DNA from: Pseudomonas sp. PD9R
Lineage (GTDB): Bacteria > Pseudomonadota > Gammaproteobacteria > Pseudomonadales > Pseudomonadaceae
Direction of reading: 5' to 3'
Length of the DNA stretch: 64,000 nt
Assembly: GCF_019200975.1 (NCBI RefSeq)
Contig: NZ_JAHTMR010000006.1
Span: 248,001-312,000 of the forward strand
The notes under the pieces are model-generated. The model had not been told where the DNA came from. It was given only the letters and a program-made list of their open reading frames with translations, and made no database searches. Of this stretch, positions 36,067 to 45,032 are shown one piece after another. The position numbers and the translations under genes were made by a program. Positions within the stretch are counted from its first letter, which is position 1; every line of letters begins with the position of its first letter.

Positions 36067-37221
36067 ATGATGCACTGCAATGTTTGTCTCACTGAAATCG
36101 AGAAGCCTGTCTATACGGCTAACTCGAATCAGTCCCTGACTTCGCTGTGTGAGCTTCGCGATGGACAAGTCAATGTTTGGTCGTGCCCGGTGTGCTCGCA
36201 TCTGCGTAGCGAGGCGTTCGCCGATACTGTTGCTTATTACGAGTCCGATTACAAAATTCTTCTGAGTGACGAAGAAGAGGATCAGATTTACGAGGTAAAA
36301 GCAGGTGAAATTGTCTATCGGACGGATCATCAGATAACAACCTTGCTGAGCAAATTGAATTTGCCCGCTGGCGCTACAGTTTTGGATTATGGCTGTGCCA
36401 AGGCCTCTACACTCAAGAAGTTGAGTGGGGTACGTACTGATTTGAATATTCATTTATTCGATGTCAGTTCGATGTACAAAGAATATTGGAATAAATTCGT
36501 CAGTGCCGATAAGTACGCGATTCACACAACACCTGAATCCTGGGCATCCAACTTTGACGTCCTGACCTCCTTCTTCGCCCTCGAGCATATCCCTGAGCCG
36601 ATCGATACAGTAAAGAAAGTTCATGCATTGCTTAAGGACAATGGAGTGTTTTATGGCATTGTCCCTGATACCTTCGGCAACGTTGCGGACTTTGTAGTGA
36701 TTGACCATGTCAACCACTTCACGGCTCCTTCGCTAGCCTACCTGCTTGATGCTGCTGGCTTCACTGATATTCAGATCGATGATGCTGCACACCGCGGGGC
36801 CCTTGTCTTTACGGCTCGTAAAGGTCCCCAGAACTCAGCCAGACTCAACATAGCCGAAACCCTTGTGCGATCAGAAGAATTGGCTCGTTATTGGGAGGCT
36901 GTTAATCAGCGTATCTCCCAAACATCACAAGCCAATGCAGGTGTAACCAAGGCTATTTACGGCTCGGGCTTCTATGGCGCCTATATCGCCAGTGCAATGA
37001 GTGACTTTGATAGCGTTACCTGCTTTTTGGACGCTAGCCCTTTCCAGCAGGGAAAAGAGCTGTTCGGTAAGCCGATTCTTTCTCCGCAGTCGCTTCCGGA
37101 AGACGTGAAGGTACTTTACGTTGGCTTGAATCCCAGCATTGCTCGCGCCGTCATGAATGACATGCGCTGGCTGCAGGATCGAGACATCTCTCTGGTCTTC
37201 CTTGATGAGCAACATGCATGA
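36067..37221 (+). CDS. SAM-dependent methyltransferase with N-terminal cysteine domain
   Basis: 384 residues. C4/C7 and C40/C43 (CNVC ... CPVC) form a probable zinc site. The SAM motif VLDYGCAKAS is at 105-114, followed by FFALEHIPEP and GVFYGIVPD of a class I fold (Methyltransf_23-like), and a C-terminal Rossmann-like part (KAIYGSGFYGAYIASAM). It resembles the 32874 protein in layout but lacks the YHEH motif, having VIDHVNHFTA instead. It probably methylates a sugar or its acyl substituent. Overlaps the GNAT gene by 4 nt. Confidence 0.8.
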   Translation: MMHCNVCLTEIEKPVYTANSNQSLTSLCELRDGQVNVWSCPVCSHLRSEAFADTVAYYESDYKILLSDEEEDQIYEVKAGEIVYRTDHQITTLLSKLNLPAGATVLDYGCAKASTLKKLSGVRTDLNIHLFDVSSMYKEYWNKFVSADKYAIHTTPESWASNFDVLTSFFALEHIPEPIDTVKKVHALLKDNGVFYGIVPDTFGNVADFVVIDHVNHFTAPSLAYLLDAAGFTDIQIDDAAHRGALVFTARKGPQNSARLNIAETLVRSEELARYWEAVNQRISQTSQANAGVTKAIYGSGFYGAYIASAMSDFDSVTCFLDASPFQQGKELFGKPILSPQSLPEDVKVLYVGLNPSIARAVMNDMRWLQDRDISLVFLDEQHA

Positions 37222-37730
37222 TCACAGGGAAAAACGTCCTTCTACGTAGCTGGAACGAGGGCGACCTTGCGCTACTCCGGAGCATGCGCAACGACGTTTC
37301 TTTGCAAGCGCAGTTGTTGGCCCGCCCGCGGGGCAGCGATGAAAACCAGGTACGTGAATGGCTGAAAGGATTTTCGGGGGCTTCCGATAGTTTCATTTTT
37401 ATTCTGGCGGACCCTGCCGACGATACGGCCTTGGGGTTTTTACAGTTTAAAAACACCGATTTTGTCAGTCGTAATACAGAGCTGGGTATTTGCTTGGCTT
37501 CCAGTGCCCAAGGGCGTGGTATTGGCAGTGAGGTGCTTGCTTTGGCCAGCGCCTATATGCGTGACACTTGGGGGCTTGGGAAAATCTGGCTGAAAGTTAG
37601 AGGCGACAATGCCGCAGCAATAAAGTGTTATGAAAAAGCTGGCTTTGCACACTGTGGAATGCTCTCGAATCACGTGTTCATTTCAGGGGCTTGGCATGAT
37701 GTGGTGCTTATGGAGCTCTTTTTGAGTTAA
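37218..37730 (+). CDS. GNAT-family N-acetyltransferase
   Basis: 170 residues. LLRSWNEGDLALLRSMRND at the N-terminus and the acetyl-CoA loop SSAQGRGIGSEVL (about 95-107) with the later IKCYEKAGF are typical of the RimJ/RimL branch of GNAT. Placed after the aminotransferase and methyltransferase genes, it likely N-acylates the amino sugar. Coupled to the gene before it. Confidence 0.85.
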   Translation: MITGKNVLLRSWNEGDLALLRSMRNDVSLQAQLLARPRGSDENQVREWLKGFSGASDSFIFILADPADDTALGFLQFKNTDFVSRNTELGICLASSAQGRGIGSEVLALASAYMRDTWGLGKIWLKVRGDNAAAIKCYEKAGFAHCGMLSNHVFISGAWHDVVLMELFLS

Positions 37731-37737
37731 GTGAATT

Positions 37738-38460
37738 ATGAACATCGTCATTTCACAATCGATGCTTTTTCCATGGGTAGGTCTCTTGGAACAAGTTCGC
37801 CTGGCGGACGTTTTTGTTCATTACGATGACGTGCAGTTTTCCAAAGGCAGCTTTGTCAACCGGGTACAAATAAAGACACCCCAAGGTATACGATGGATGA
37901 CGGTCCCTTTAGTGGACCTTCATTTAGGTCAAAAGATAAATGAAGTTCAGGTGCCTCCGACTTCGAAATGGCGAGACACACATATAGCGTTGCTGGAAAA
38001 CAGCTTTGCAAACGCTCCATTTCGTCAGGATGCCCTTGAGCTCGTTGCAAATGTTTATGCTGGCGATTATGCAGATGTCGGAGCACTGGCTCGTGCGTCG
38101 TTGATGGCGCTGGTCGAGTATTTTGGCTTGGATGTTAACTGTCGTTTTATCGATGTGCAGTCCTTGGATATTCCGGGAAGTAGCAGTGATCGTGTCCTTT
38201 CAGTGGTAAAGCGTCTGGAAGGGGACAAATACATCACTGGTCATGGCGCCGGACGCTACCTCGATCATGAGCTGTTCGAGCGTTCGGGCGTTGCCGTCGA
38301 ATATATGGCTTATAACTGCATGCCCTACCCCCAAGCGCATGGCGATTTTACGCCCTATGTTTCCGCCCTGGATCTGGTGGCGAACTGTGGCAAGCTCGGG
38401 CTTGAGTCAATAAATTCTGGAACTACAGATTGGAGAAGCTTTAAAAATGAATCCGCATGA
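37738..38460 (+). CDS. WbqC-family protein
   Basis: 240 residues. MNIVISQSMLFPWVGLLEQV, DVFVHYDDVQFSKGSFVNRV and PYPQAHGDFTPYVSALDL are WbqC marks. The family occurs in polysaccharide and flagellin glycan clusters, often with amino-sugar genes, and is proposed to help acylate the amino group; its chemistry is not settled. Overlaps the following gene by 14 nt. Confidence 0.88.
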   Translation: MNIVISQSMLFPWVGLLEQVRLADVFVHYDDVQFSKGSFVNRVQIKTPQGIRWMTVPLVDLHLGQKINEVQVPPTSKWRDTHIALLENSFANAPFRQDALELVANVYAGDYADVGALARASLMALVEYFGLDVNCRFIDVQSLDIPGSSSDRVLSVVKRLEGDKYITGHGAGRYLDHELFERSGVAVEYMAYNCMPYPQAHGDFTPYVSALDLVANCGKLGLESINSGTTDWRSFKNESA

Positions 38461-39226
38461 TCAGTTTCGTCAGGAAGTCGCAGAAAACATTGAAGCGCTG
38501 GGCGCTGATACCGATCTGCAAGCGCTGTCCCGTGTTTGGGTGCGTGAAATCAGCCGGCACAAGTGGGCCTATAATTTTTCCTGGTTCGGTCGTCCGGCGA
38601 TTCAGTTTCCTAATGATACCTGGGCAATGCAGGAGTTGATCTGGGATATCAAACCGGATTTGATCATAGAGACTGGCATCGCTCATGGCGGGTCATTGAT
38701 TTTTAGCGCCTCGATGCTGGCGATGCTCGACTATTGCGAAGCTGTTGAACAAGGTAAAACCCTTGATCCACAGGCTAGTAAGCGTCGTGTGCTGGGTATT
38801 GATATCGATATTCGTCAGCATAACCATGATGCGATTAAAGCTCACCCCATGTCGCATATGATTGAAATGGTTCAGGGGTCGAGTATCGATACTGATACGA
38901 TTTCAAAAGTCCGTGAATATGCTAAAGGTTACAAGCGTATCTTGGTCTGCCTAGATTCGAACCATACACATGACCATGTTCTCGCAGAACTCGAGGCTTA
39001 TGCTGATCTGGTTAGCGTAGGAAGTTACTGCGTGGTATTTGATACCTTGATCGAAGACATGCCTGTAGATTTGATTCAGGAGCGCCCATGGGGTCCAGGG
39101 AACAGCCCTAAAAGCGCTGTTAAGGAATACTTGAAGACGCATGCTGAATTTGAAATCGACAAGAAAATAGATCATAAGCTTCAGATAAGCGTGGCACCTG
39201 ATGGCTTTTTGAAGCGAGTTAAATAA
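38447..39226 (+). CDS. Cephalosporin hydroxylase (CmcI)/rhamnosyl O-methyltransferase-family protein
   Basis: 259 residues. DLIIETGIAHGGSLIF (about 72-87) is the SAM site, VLGIDIDIRQHN the second motif, and LVCLDSNHTHDHVL the metal-binding region of the CmcI fold. Despite the name, members in sugar clusters are mostly O-methyltransferases. It probably O-methylates a sugar of the repeat unit. Starts inside the wbqC-like gene. Confidence 0.85.
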   Translation: MNPHDQFRQEVAENIEALGADTDLQALSRVWVREISRHKWAYNFSWFGRPAIQFPNDTWAMQELIWDIKPDLIIETGIAHGGSLIFSASMLAMLDYCEAVEQGKTLDPQASKRRVLGIDIDIRQHNHDAIKAHPMSHMIEMVQGSSIDTDTISKVREYAKGYKRILVCLDSNHTHDHVLAELEAYADLVSVGSYCVVFDTLIEDMPVDLIQERPWGPGNSPKSAVKEYLKTHAEFEIDKKIDHKLQISVAPDGFLKRVK

Positions 39227-39241
39227 GCGCGTGGTCTCGTT

Positions 39242-40738
39242 ATGATGCGCAGTAATATAATTTCAAATTTTTTGGGTCAGGGCTGGTCAGCGCTTATTAG
39301 TCTTGCCTTTGTTCCTATCTATATAAAATATTTGGGGATTGAGTCCTACGGACTTATTGGATTGTTTACTGCGCTTCAGGCATGGCTGACCATCTTGGAT
39401 ATGGGGATGGCGCCCACTCTTAGTCGCGAGATGGCCAGGCATACGGGAGGGGCTCATTCTGCGAAGTCAATATGGGATTTGCTACGAAGTATTGAATTTT
39501 TGGTGTGCATATTCGCTGTAATTATAATTTGTTCAGCATGGGGTGTTTCTGGTTGGTTGGCAGAAGGTTGGCTAAAAGTTGATACTTTGCCCCTTCAAGA
39601 TGTTTCTCAATCTCTCTTTATAATGGGCGTTGTCGCATCGTTAAGACTTATTGAAAATGTATATCGTAGTAGCCTTGTCGGACTACAACAGCAAGTGGTT
39701 GTTAATTTGGTTGGGGCTGCAATGGCTACTCTAAGAAGTGGTGGTGCTGTCCTGGTTTTGATTTGGGTGCAGTCGGATATTCGCGCCTTTTTTATATGGC
39801 AGGGCGTCGCCTCTATTTTAACTGTGTTGATTTTGTCTTTTCTTGTCTATAAGAAGCTACCTTCTATATCGGCAACTGCACAGTTTTCAGTTGAGTCTTT
39901 GCGGCAGGTCGGAAGTTTTGCCGTTGGTATGATGCTGACTACTTTTTTTGCGTTACTTTTGACACAGGCTGACAAAATTATTTTGTCAAAGATTCTTTCA
40001 TTGTCTGAGTTCGGCAGCTACACCTTTGCGGCATTAATATCCAGTGGTTTGTTTATGTTTGTCATGCCTATAACGCAGGCTTTCTTTCCGCGGTTTTCGG
40101 AGTTGTATGCACAAAAAGATATCAGCAATTTATCTAAGTCTTTTCACCAAGGTGCGCAGTTAGTAACTGTATTGCTGGTAGCTCTAGCAAGTACTTTGAT
40201 TTTCTTTGGCGTCCAGATAATAACCCTTTGGACTCAAAATCCCCAGCTTGCGGAGAAATCCGCTCCTTTGGTTTCTATCTTGGCTATGGGGTCATTGTTG
40301 AATGGCTTGCTGTGGATCCCTTATCAGGCTCAATTAGCTCATGGTTGGACCAGTTTGGGGGTCAGAGTCAATGCAGTGGCCGCGCTTTTTGTTGTTCCTG
40401 CTATTATTGTTGTTGCACCTGTCTACGGGGGAATCGGTGCTGCATATGTTTGGCTCGTACTCAATATAGGCTACATTGCCATTGGGATGAGCTTCATGTT
40501 TCGGCGAATTCTCACGGAAGAAAAATGGCGTTGGTTTTTTGAAGATGTATGTATCCCAGCGGCAGTTGGTTTTGGTTTTGTTTGGTTGGCCTCTCTTATT
40601 GATATTGATGGGGTAGGAGGTGTTGGACGTATTTTCTTTATAGTTGGGGTTTGCGGTGGTGCAGTTGTAGCGTGCTCATTGGCGGCACCATTGGTTAGAC
40701 GCTATATTGTAAAGTCAGTCGCTTTGATTTTTAACTAG
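39242..40738 (+). CDS. wzx: O-antigen flippase Wzx
   Basis: 498 residues, with hydrophobic segments throughout (about 12-14), starting MMRSNIISNFLGQGWSALIS, and MGMAPTLSREMARHTGG in the early loop, as in the polysaccharide_synt family. It moves undecaprenyl-linked O-units across the inner membrane. Codon use is more AT-rich than in the sugar genes before it, as common for Wzx. A second flippase-like domain exists in the 46779-49292 protein. Confidence 0.88.
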   Translation: MMRSNIISNFLGQGWSALISLAFVPIYIKYLGIESYGLIGLFTALQAWLTILDMGMAPTLSREMARHTGGAHSAKSIWDLLRSIEFLVCIFAVIIICSAWGVSGWLAEGWLKVDTLPLQDVSQSLFIMGVVASLRLIENVYRSSLVGLQQQVVVNLVGAAMATLRSGGAVLVLIWVQSDIRAFFIWQGVASILTVLILSFLVYKKLPSISATAQFSVESLRQVGSFAVGMMLTTFFALLLTQADKIILSKILSLSEFGSYTFAALISSGLFMFVMPITQAFFPRFSELYAQKDISNLSKSFHQGAQLVTVLLVALASTLIFFGVQIITLWTQNPQLAEKSAPLVSILAMGSLLNGLLWIPYQAQLAHGWTSLGVRVNAVAALFVVPAIIVVAPVYGGIGAAYVWLVLNIGYIAIGMSFMFRRILTEEKWRWFFEDVCIPAAVGFGFVWLASLIDIDGVGGVGRIFFIVGVCGGAVVACSLAAPLVRRYIVKSVALIFN

Positions 40739-40772
40739 TTTGTATGTTTTATTGTTTAGCGGTGGTTTTATT

Positions 40773-41882
40773 ATGTCGGTGAAATTGTCTTTGATAGTGC
40801 CTACGCGAGAGCGGGTTGAGACATTGGCTTATACGTTGAAGTCAATTTTGAGCCAGGCTGTCGATGATGTTGAAATAATTGTTAGTGATAATGTCAGTGA
40901 GGATGGTACCAAGGAGCTTGTTGAGTCCTTGGGTGGTGGGCGTATTCGTTATATTAACCCTGGCGTACGTCTGGCTATGACTGAACACTGGGAGTTTGCA
41001 GTCGGACATGCTTTGGGTGAGTATGTATGCATTATTGGCGATGATGATGCTGTAAGTAAGGGAGGGGTTAGATGTTTGTTGGATGAGATTTCAAAATCTG
41101 CCGCTCCTGTGTATAGTTGGCCAACACATGTTTATATTTGGCCTATTGGTGATCAGCCACCAAGAATTGAATTGTCACCACTCGGTGCTGTGAAAGAGTT
41201 GGATTTGCATCGGTTGGTGAAATTTGCATTGAAATGGGGGCTTTGTAATTACTTGCCTTTACCTCATTTGTATCATTCCGCTGTTCGGCGGGATGTTCTT
41301 GAGGCGATCAAGAGTGCCACTGGTAGTTATTTTAAGACAACAGCGCCTGATGTATACATGTCTTACGCTATTCCTGTCTTTTCTCCGGTTTCAATTGATC
41401 TTGGTGTACCGGTTACAATAAGCGGGCACTCATCCAAGTCTAACGCTGGATCTGTTTTACTGAAAGGAGTCGGATCTGGTCCATTGAATGCGTTTATGAA
41501 AGAATGCGATGGTTACCAGGTTCATGAAGGTCTTCCGAAGGATATAAGTCAAAAAATTACTTTGCTTCTTGATGTTGTTTTTGTTGCAAAGGATAGCTTT
41601 CCTGATTTTTATCGCGATATTAAGCTCAATCATAACGGTATGTGGGCGTTTATCGAAAGTGTAATGTATGGAAAGTATGGCTTCCGAGTGTTGGCGAACT
41701 GGAAGTCAATTCGCCGTGTCTGTGATGTGAGTCTATTTGGCTATTTTTATTACGCTAGCGCTTTCGCGTTTAATAAATTCAGGTCAAAGTGGCGATCGAA
41801 ATCGCAGCCTCAGATACAGAATAGTACTGTTGTTCCTAATGATATATTTGCTTTCTCGCAGCAGTGTGAAGAGTTACATTGA
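40773..41882 (+). CDS. Family 2 glycosyltransferase
   Basis: 369 residues from ATG 40773 (an upstream TTG at 40740 is unlikely). KLSLIVPTRERVETLAYTLK opens a GT-A fold; EIIVSDNVSEDG and IIGDDDA (about 91-97, the DXD-like metal site) follow. It should transfer one residue of the O-unit; the sugar cannot be told. AT-rich codon use like wzx. Confidence 0.88.
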   Translation: MSVKLSLIVPTRERVETLAYTLKSILSQAVDDVEIIVSDNVSEDGTKELVESLGGGRIRYINPGVRLAMTEHWEFAVGHALGEYVCIIGDDDAVSKGGVRCLLDEISKSAAPVYSWPTHVYIWPIGDQPPRIELSPLGAVKELDLHRLVKFALKWGLCNYLPLPHLYHSAVRRDVLEAIKSATGSYFKTTAPDVYMSYAIPVFSPVSIDLGVPVTISGHSSKSNAGSVLLKGVGSGPLNAFMKECDGYQVHEGLPKDISQKITLLLDVVFVAKDSFPDFYRDIKLNHNGMWAFIESVMYGKYGFRVLANWKSIRRVCDVSLFGYFYYASAFAFNKFRSKWRSKSQPQIQNSTVVPNDIFAFSQQCEELH

Positions 41883-41944
41883 TTCTAGTTGCATTCCTGT
41901 TTTTATATTGGTGCGACGCGCGATACGTTTTTGGGGGAGCCTAA

Positions 41945-42889
41945 GTGAGAGAGTTGGTTGGGTTGGAAGCAGAAGCTAGGCTTGTTTCAATCGTGATTCC
42001 GGCTTTTAACTATGCTTCATTTCTTGAGCGAGCGATTGAAAGTGTTTTATGTCAAGACTATCCGAACATAGAATTGATCGTTCTAGATGACGGATCTACT
42101 GACAATACTCGGGAGGTTCTTGAGCGGTATGGTGATGCCTTTCGTTGGCAATCGCATGTAAATATGGGGCAAGCCAAGACGCTCAATAAAGGCTGGGGTA
42201 TGGCAAAGGGCGATGTGCTTTCGTACCTAAGTGCCGATGATGAACTTTTACCCAATGCTGTTAGTACTTCTTTGCGTTTTTTACAGGATGACGCGGTCCT
42301 CACGTATTGTGATTTTAATTTGTTTGACCCTTCATCTCGATTGATCCGAAAAGTTACAGCCCCGGACTTTGACTTTCGCGATATGTTCAGTCAGTTAATC
42401 TGTCATCCCGGCCCTGGGGTTTTTATGACTCGTCAAGCATTTGAAGCGACTGGTCAATGGAATAGTGCTTACCGACAGATGCCTGATTATGATTATTGGC
42501 TAAGGTTGGGGCTGCAGGGTCGCTTTGTAAGGGTGCCAGAAGTATTGGCTTGTTTCCGTGTGCATGAGCAGTCCCAGACCTTTGCAGTGGCCGATGAGAA
42601 AAAAGCGTTGGAGCCTTTGCAAATCATCTCTGGGTTTATTGAATCCGGAAAATTGCCGCCCGAGCTCGAACCGTTGAAGGCTGTGGCGCTCAGTAATGCG
42701 TGGATTGCCGTAGCACAATTGCAAACTCGTGCGGGCCGTTTTTTTCTAGGCTGGCAGGCGTTTCAACAAGCTTTTATAATCTACCCACGTAACTTTACTC
42801 GTCTTCGGACGGGCAAGATAATTCTTAATAGCCTGTTCAATCGTAGCCTCCATCGACTTGTTCGTTGGAAAAATTCCTTGCTTCGCTGA
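41945..42889 (+). CDS. Family 2 glycosyltransferase
   Basis: 314 residues from GTG 41945. LVSIVIPAFNYASFLERAIE and ELIVLDDGSTDNTREVLERY are GT2 hallmarks, with LSADDEL as the DXD-like site and PDYDYWLRLGLQG further on. One of four glycosyltransferases in the cluster. The donor is unknown. Confidence 0.9.
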   Translation: MRELVGLEAEARLVSIVIPAFNYASFLERAIESVLCQDYPNIELIVLDDGSTDNTREVLERYGDAFRWQSHVNMGQAKTLNKGWGMAKGDVLSYLSADDELLPNAVSTSLRFLQDDAVLTYCDFNLFDPSSRLIRKVTAPDFDFRDMFSQLICHPGPGVFMTRQAFEATGQWNSAYRQMPDYDYWLRLGLQGRFVRVPEVLACFRVHEQSQTFAVADEKKALEPLQIISGFIESGKLPPELEPLKAVALSNAWIAVAQLQTRAGRFFLGWQAFQQAFIIYPRNFTRLRTGKIILNSLFNRSLHRLVRWKNSLLR

Positions 42890-42919
42890 GCTAATTTGAC
42901 ACCAAATTTCAAGGGAGAC

Positions 42920-43876
42920 ATGCCGGTTATGGCAATAGAAAGGCATGTCATTTGTTTGACCGGTGCTTTTGGCTTTATAGGTCAGCATCTTCTTCCAATG
43001 CTGATAGGGCAGGGGGTGACGGTCCGCATATTGACTCGCAATGTAGGTCGAAATGCGGTGGAGGGCGTTGAGACCCATGTTGGCGATCTTTTCGATCCCA
43101 TCAGTCTCGGAGCATTCCTGGCGGATGCTCGATTGTTGATCAATCTCGCCCATCCTTCAGGTCAACTGTCTGATGAACGTTACTCCGAAGGCATTGGCAA
43201 TCTTGCCAAAGCTGCCAAGCAGGCAGGCGTACACCGCGTGCTGCATATCAGTACTGCAATGGTTGTCGGCGTCCCGCCGCAACGAGTAGTCAGCGAGTCA
43301 ACGACAGAGCATCCCGTCACAGATTACGAGCGACAAAAGCTGAATGCGGAGAAAATTTTTCACCGCGAACTGCACGGCATCGCCGATCTAGGCATTTTAC
43401 GGCCTACTGCCGTTTTTGGTCGCGGAGGTCAAAATCTGTTGAAATTGGCTGGCACGATTGCAGGGAACAGCTTTTTTTCGAGAAGACTGTTCCGTTTCAT
43501 TCATGGCCAACGTCATATGCATCTGGTGAGTGTCAATGAGGTTGTGGCTGCGATCGTTTTTCTGGCTTTCGGGAAAAGACCCCTGGAGGGGAATGTTTTT
43601 TTGATTTCAGCAGATGATGAACCAACCAATCATTACCAGGCGGTTGACTCTATTCTAGGTGCGGTGTTGGGTAAGCCCATGCCTGACTCCGGACTGTGTT
43701 TGCCTGCCACTGTACTGAAAACCTTGCTCAAGTTGGTGGGGCGTTCCCAAGCCGACCCTCGGTTAATTTACGATGCCGGAAAATTGTATTCTTGGGGATT
43801 TCGTCGATCGGTGGATTTCGAGGCGGAACTTCAATATTTCGCACAAAACTATCTAGCCGAGAATTGCACCTCTTGA
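42920..43876 (+). CDS. NAD-dependent epimerase/dehydratase (extended SDR)
   Basis: 318 residues from ATG 42920, with AGGGAG before it. CLTGAFGFIGQHLLPMLIGQ carries the GxxGxxG NAD site, and TDYERQKLNAEKIF is the active-site YxxxK (DYERQK). It acts on a nucleotide sugar or lipid-linked sugar; the product is unclear. Its stop overlaps the TTG start of the next gene, so the two are coupled. Confidence 0.82.
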   Translation: MPVMAIERHVICLTGAFGFIGQHLLPMLIGQGVTVRILTRNVGRNAVEGVETHVGDLFDPISLGAFLADARLLINLAHPSGQLSDERYSEGIGNLAKAAKQAGVHRVLHISTAMVVGVPPQRVVSESTTEHPVTDYERQKLNAEKIFHRELHGIADLGILRPTAVFGRGGQNLLKLAGTIAGNSFFSRRLFRFIHGQRHMHLVSVNEVVAAIVFLAFGKRPLEGNVFLISADDEPTNHYQAVDSILGAVLGKPMPDSGLCLPATVLKTLLKLVGRSQADPRLIYDAGKLYSWGFRRSVDFEAELQYFAQNYLAENCTS

Positions 43877-45027
43877 AAATTTTGCATGTGTCGGACGCCA
43901 TCGATCCTTCTCTCGGTGGCGGAACGGCGGAGCGTACTTTCCAGTTGGCCTTGGCGCTGCACCGTGCCAACGTCGCCTGTACAGTGCTTTGTACAGAATT
44001 GGGGTTGGGAGACAAGCGTAAAGCAGAGCTTAGGAACATTGAACTCGTTGCCGTGCCGACACTGATCCGGAGATTTTTGACGCCTCTGGTTTCCTATCGG
44101 CGGATAAAGGGTCTTGTGGCTGATGCGGACGTCATTCACGTCACCGGACACTGGAGTGTCCTTGGCGCCATGGTTTGTTTAATTGCCCTTAAGTTGGGTC
44201 GCCCCTACGTTTATTGTCCCGCCGGGTCGTTAAGGGTCTTTGGTCGATCAGCGTTACTGAAGAAAATTTACAACCGGGTGGTGGGCAAACGTATTGTGCA
44301 AGGGGCTTCTCGCTGCCTGGCGGTGACTAACCTTGAACGCGAGCAATTCACTGAATATGGCGTCGATGACTCACGGGTAGAGCTTCTGCCAAACGGCGTC
44401 CAACCCACTCAATCCATTACCAATCCACAAGCCTTCAGAGACGCTCATAGTCTTCACAACCGACAAATTATCTTGTTTCTTGGTCGTCTGAGTCCGATCA
44501 AAGGTCCAGATCTGCTCCTTGCCGCCTTCGCCAAGATCGCCAAACAGTTGGGGAATGTTCATTTGGTGTTCGCAGGACCCGATGGCGAGTTGAGCGCGCA
44601 GCTAAGAAACTCTGTTATTGAGACCGGGTTATCCAATCGCATTTCCTTTACTGGTTTCCTGGCCGGTCAGGAGAAACAGGATGCCCTGGCTGCGGCTAGC
44701 TTGTTGGTAGTACCGTCCCGTCAGGAGGCGATGTCTCTAGTGGCGCTTGAGGCAGGGTTGTGCGGTACTCCCGTGTTATTGACTGATCAATGTGGTTTCG
44801 ATGAAGTACAAGAATTGGATGGTGGTCGTGTCGTCGCCGTGGATGTCGACGCCCTTGCCGAAGGGATGCGGTTCATGCTTCAAGACCCAGAGCGCTTGAG
44901 TGCTCAAGGTCAACGACTGCGCGCCGCGATACTGTCTCGTTACACTTGGGACGGACTGACCCAGCAAGTTCTTGTGCTGTATAGCAAGCTAGTATTCGAG
45001 TCTCGAAACGCTGTTAATAGGGTCTGA
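43873..45027 (+). CDS. Family 4 glycosyltransferase
   Basis: 384 residues from a TTG at 43873 that overlaps the previous stop (LKILHVSDAIDPSLGGGTAE). The GT-B fold is marked by FLGRLSPIKGPDLLLAAF (nucleotide-sugar site) and EAMSLVALE, the E-x7-E motif of GT4. No nearby ATG fits the homologous start. It transfers a sugar with retention of configuration; the donor is unknown. Confidence 0.88.
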   Translation: MKILHVSDAIDPSLGGGTAERTFQLALALHRANVACTVLCTELGLGDKRKAELRNIELVAVPTLIRRFLTPLVSYRRIKGLVADADVIHVTGHWSVLGAMVCLIALKLGRPYVYCPAGSLRVFGRSALLKKIYNRVVGKRIVQGASRCLAVTNLEREQFTEYGVDDSRVELLPNGVQPTQSITNPQAFRDAHSLHNRQIILFLGRLSPIKGPDLLLAAFAKIAKQLGNVHLVFAGPDGELSAQLRNSVIETGLSNRISFTGFLAGQEKQDALAAASLLVVPSRQEAMSLVALEAGLCGTPVLLTDQCGFDEVQELDGGRVVAVDVDALAEGMRFMLQDPERLSAQGQRLRAAILSRYTWDGLTQQVLVLYSKLVFESRNAVNRV

Positions 45028-45032
45028 AGACT

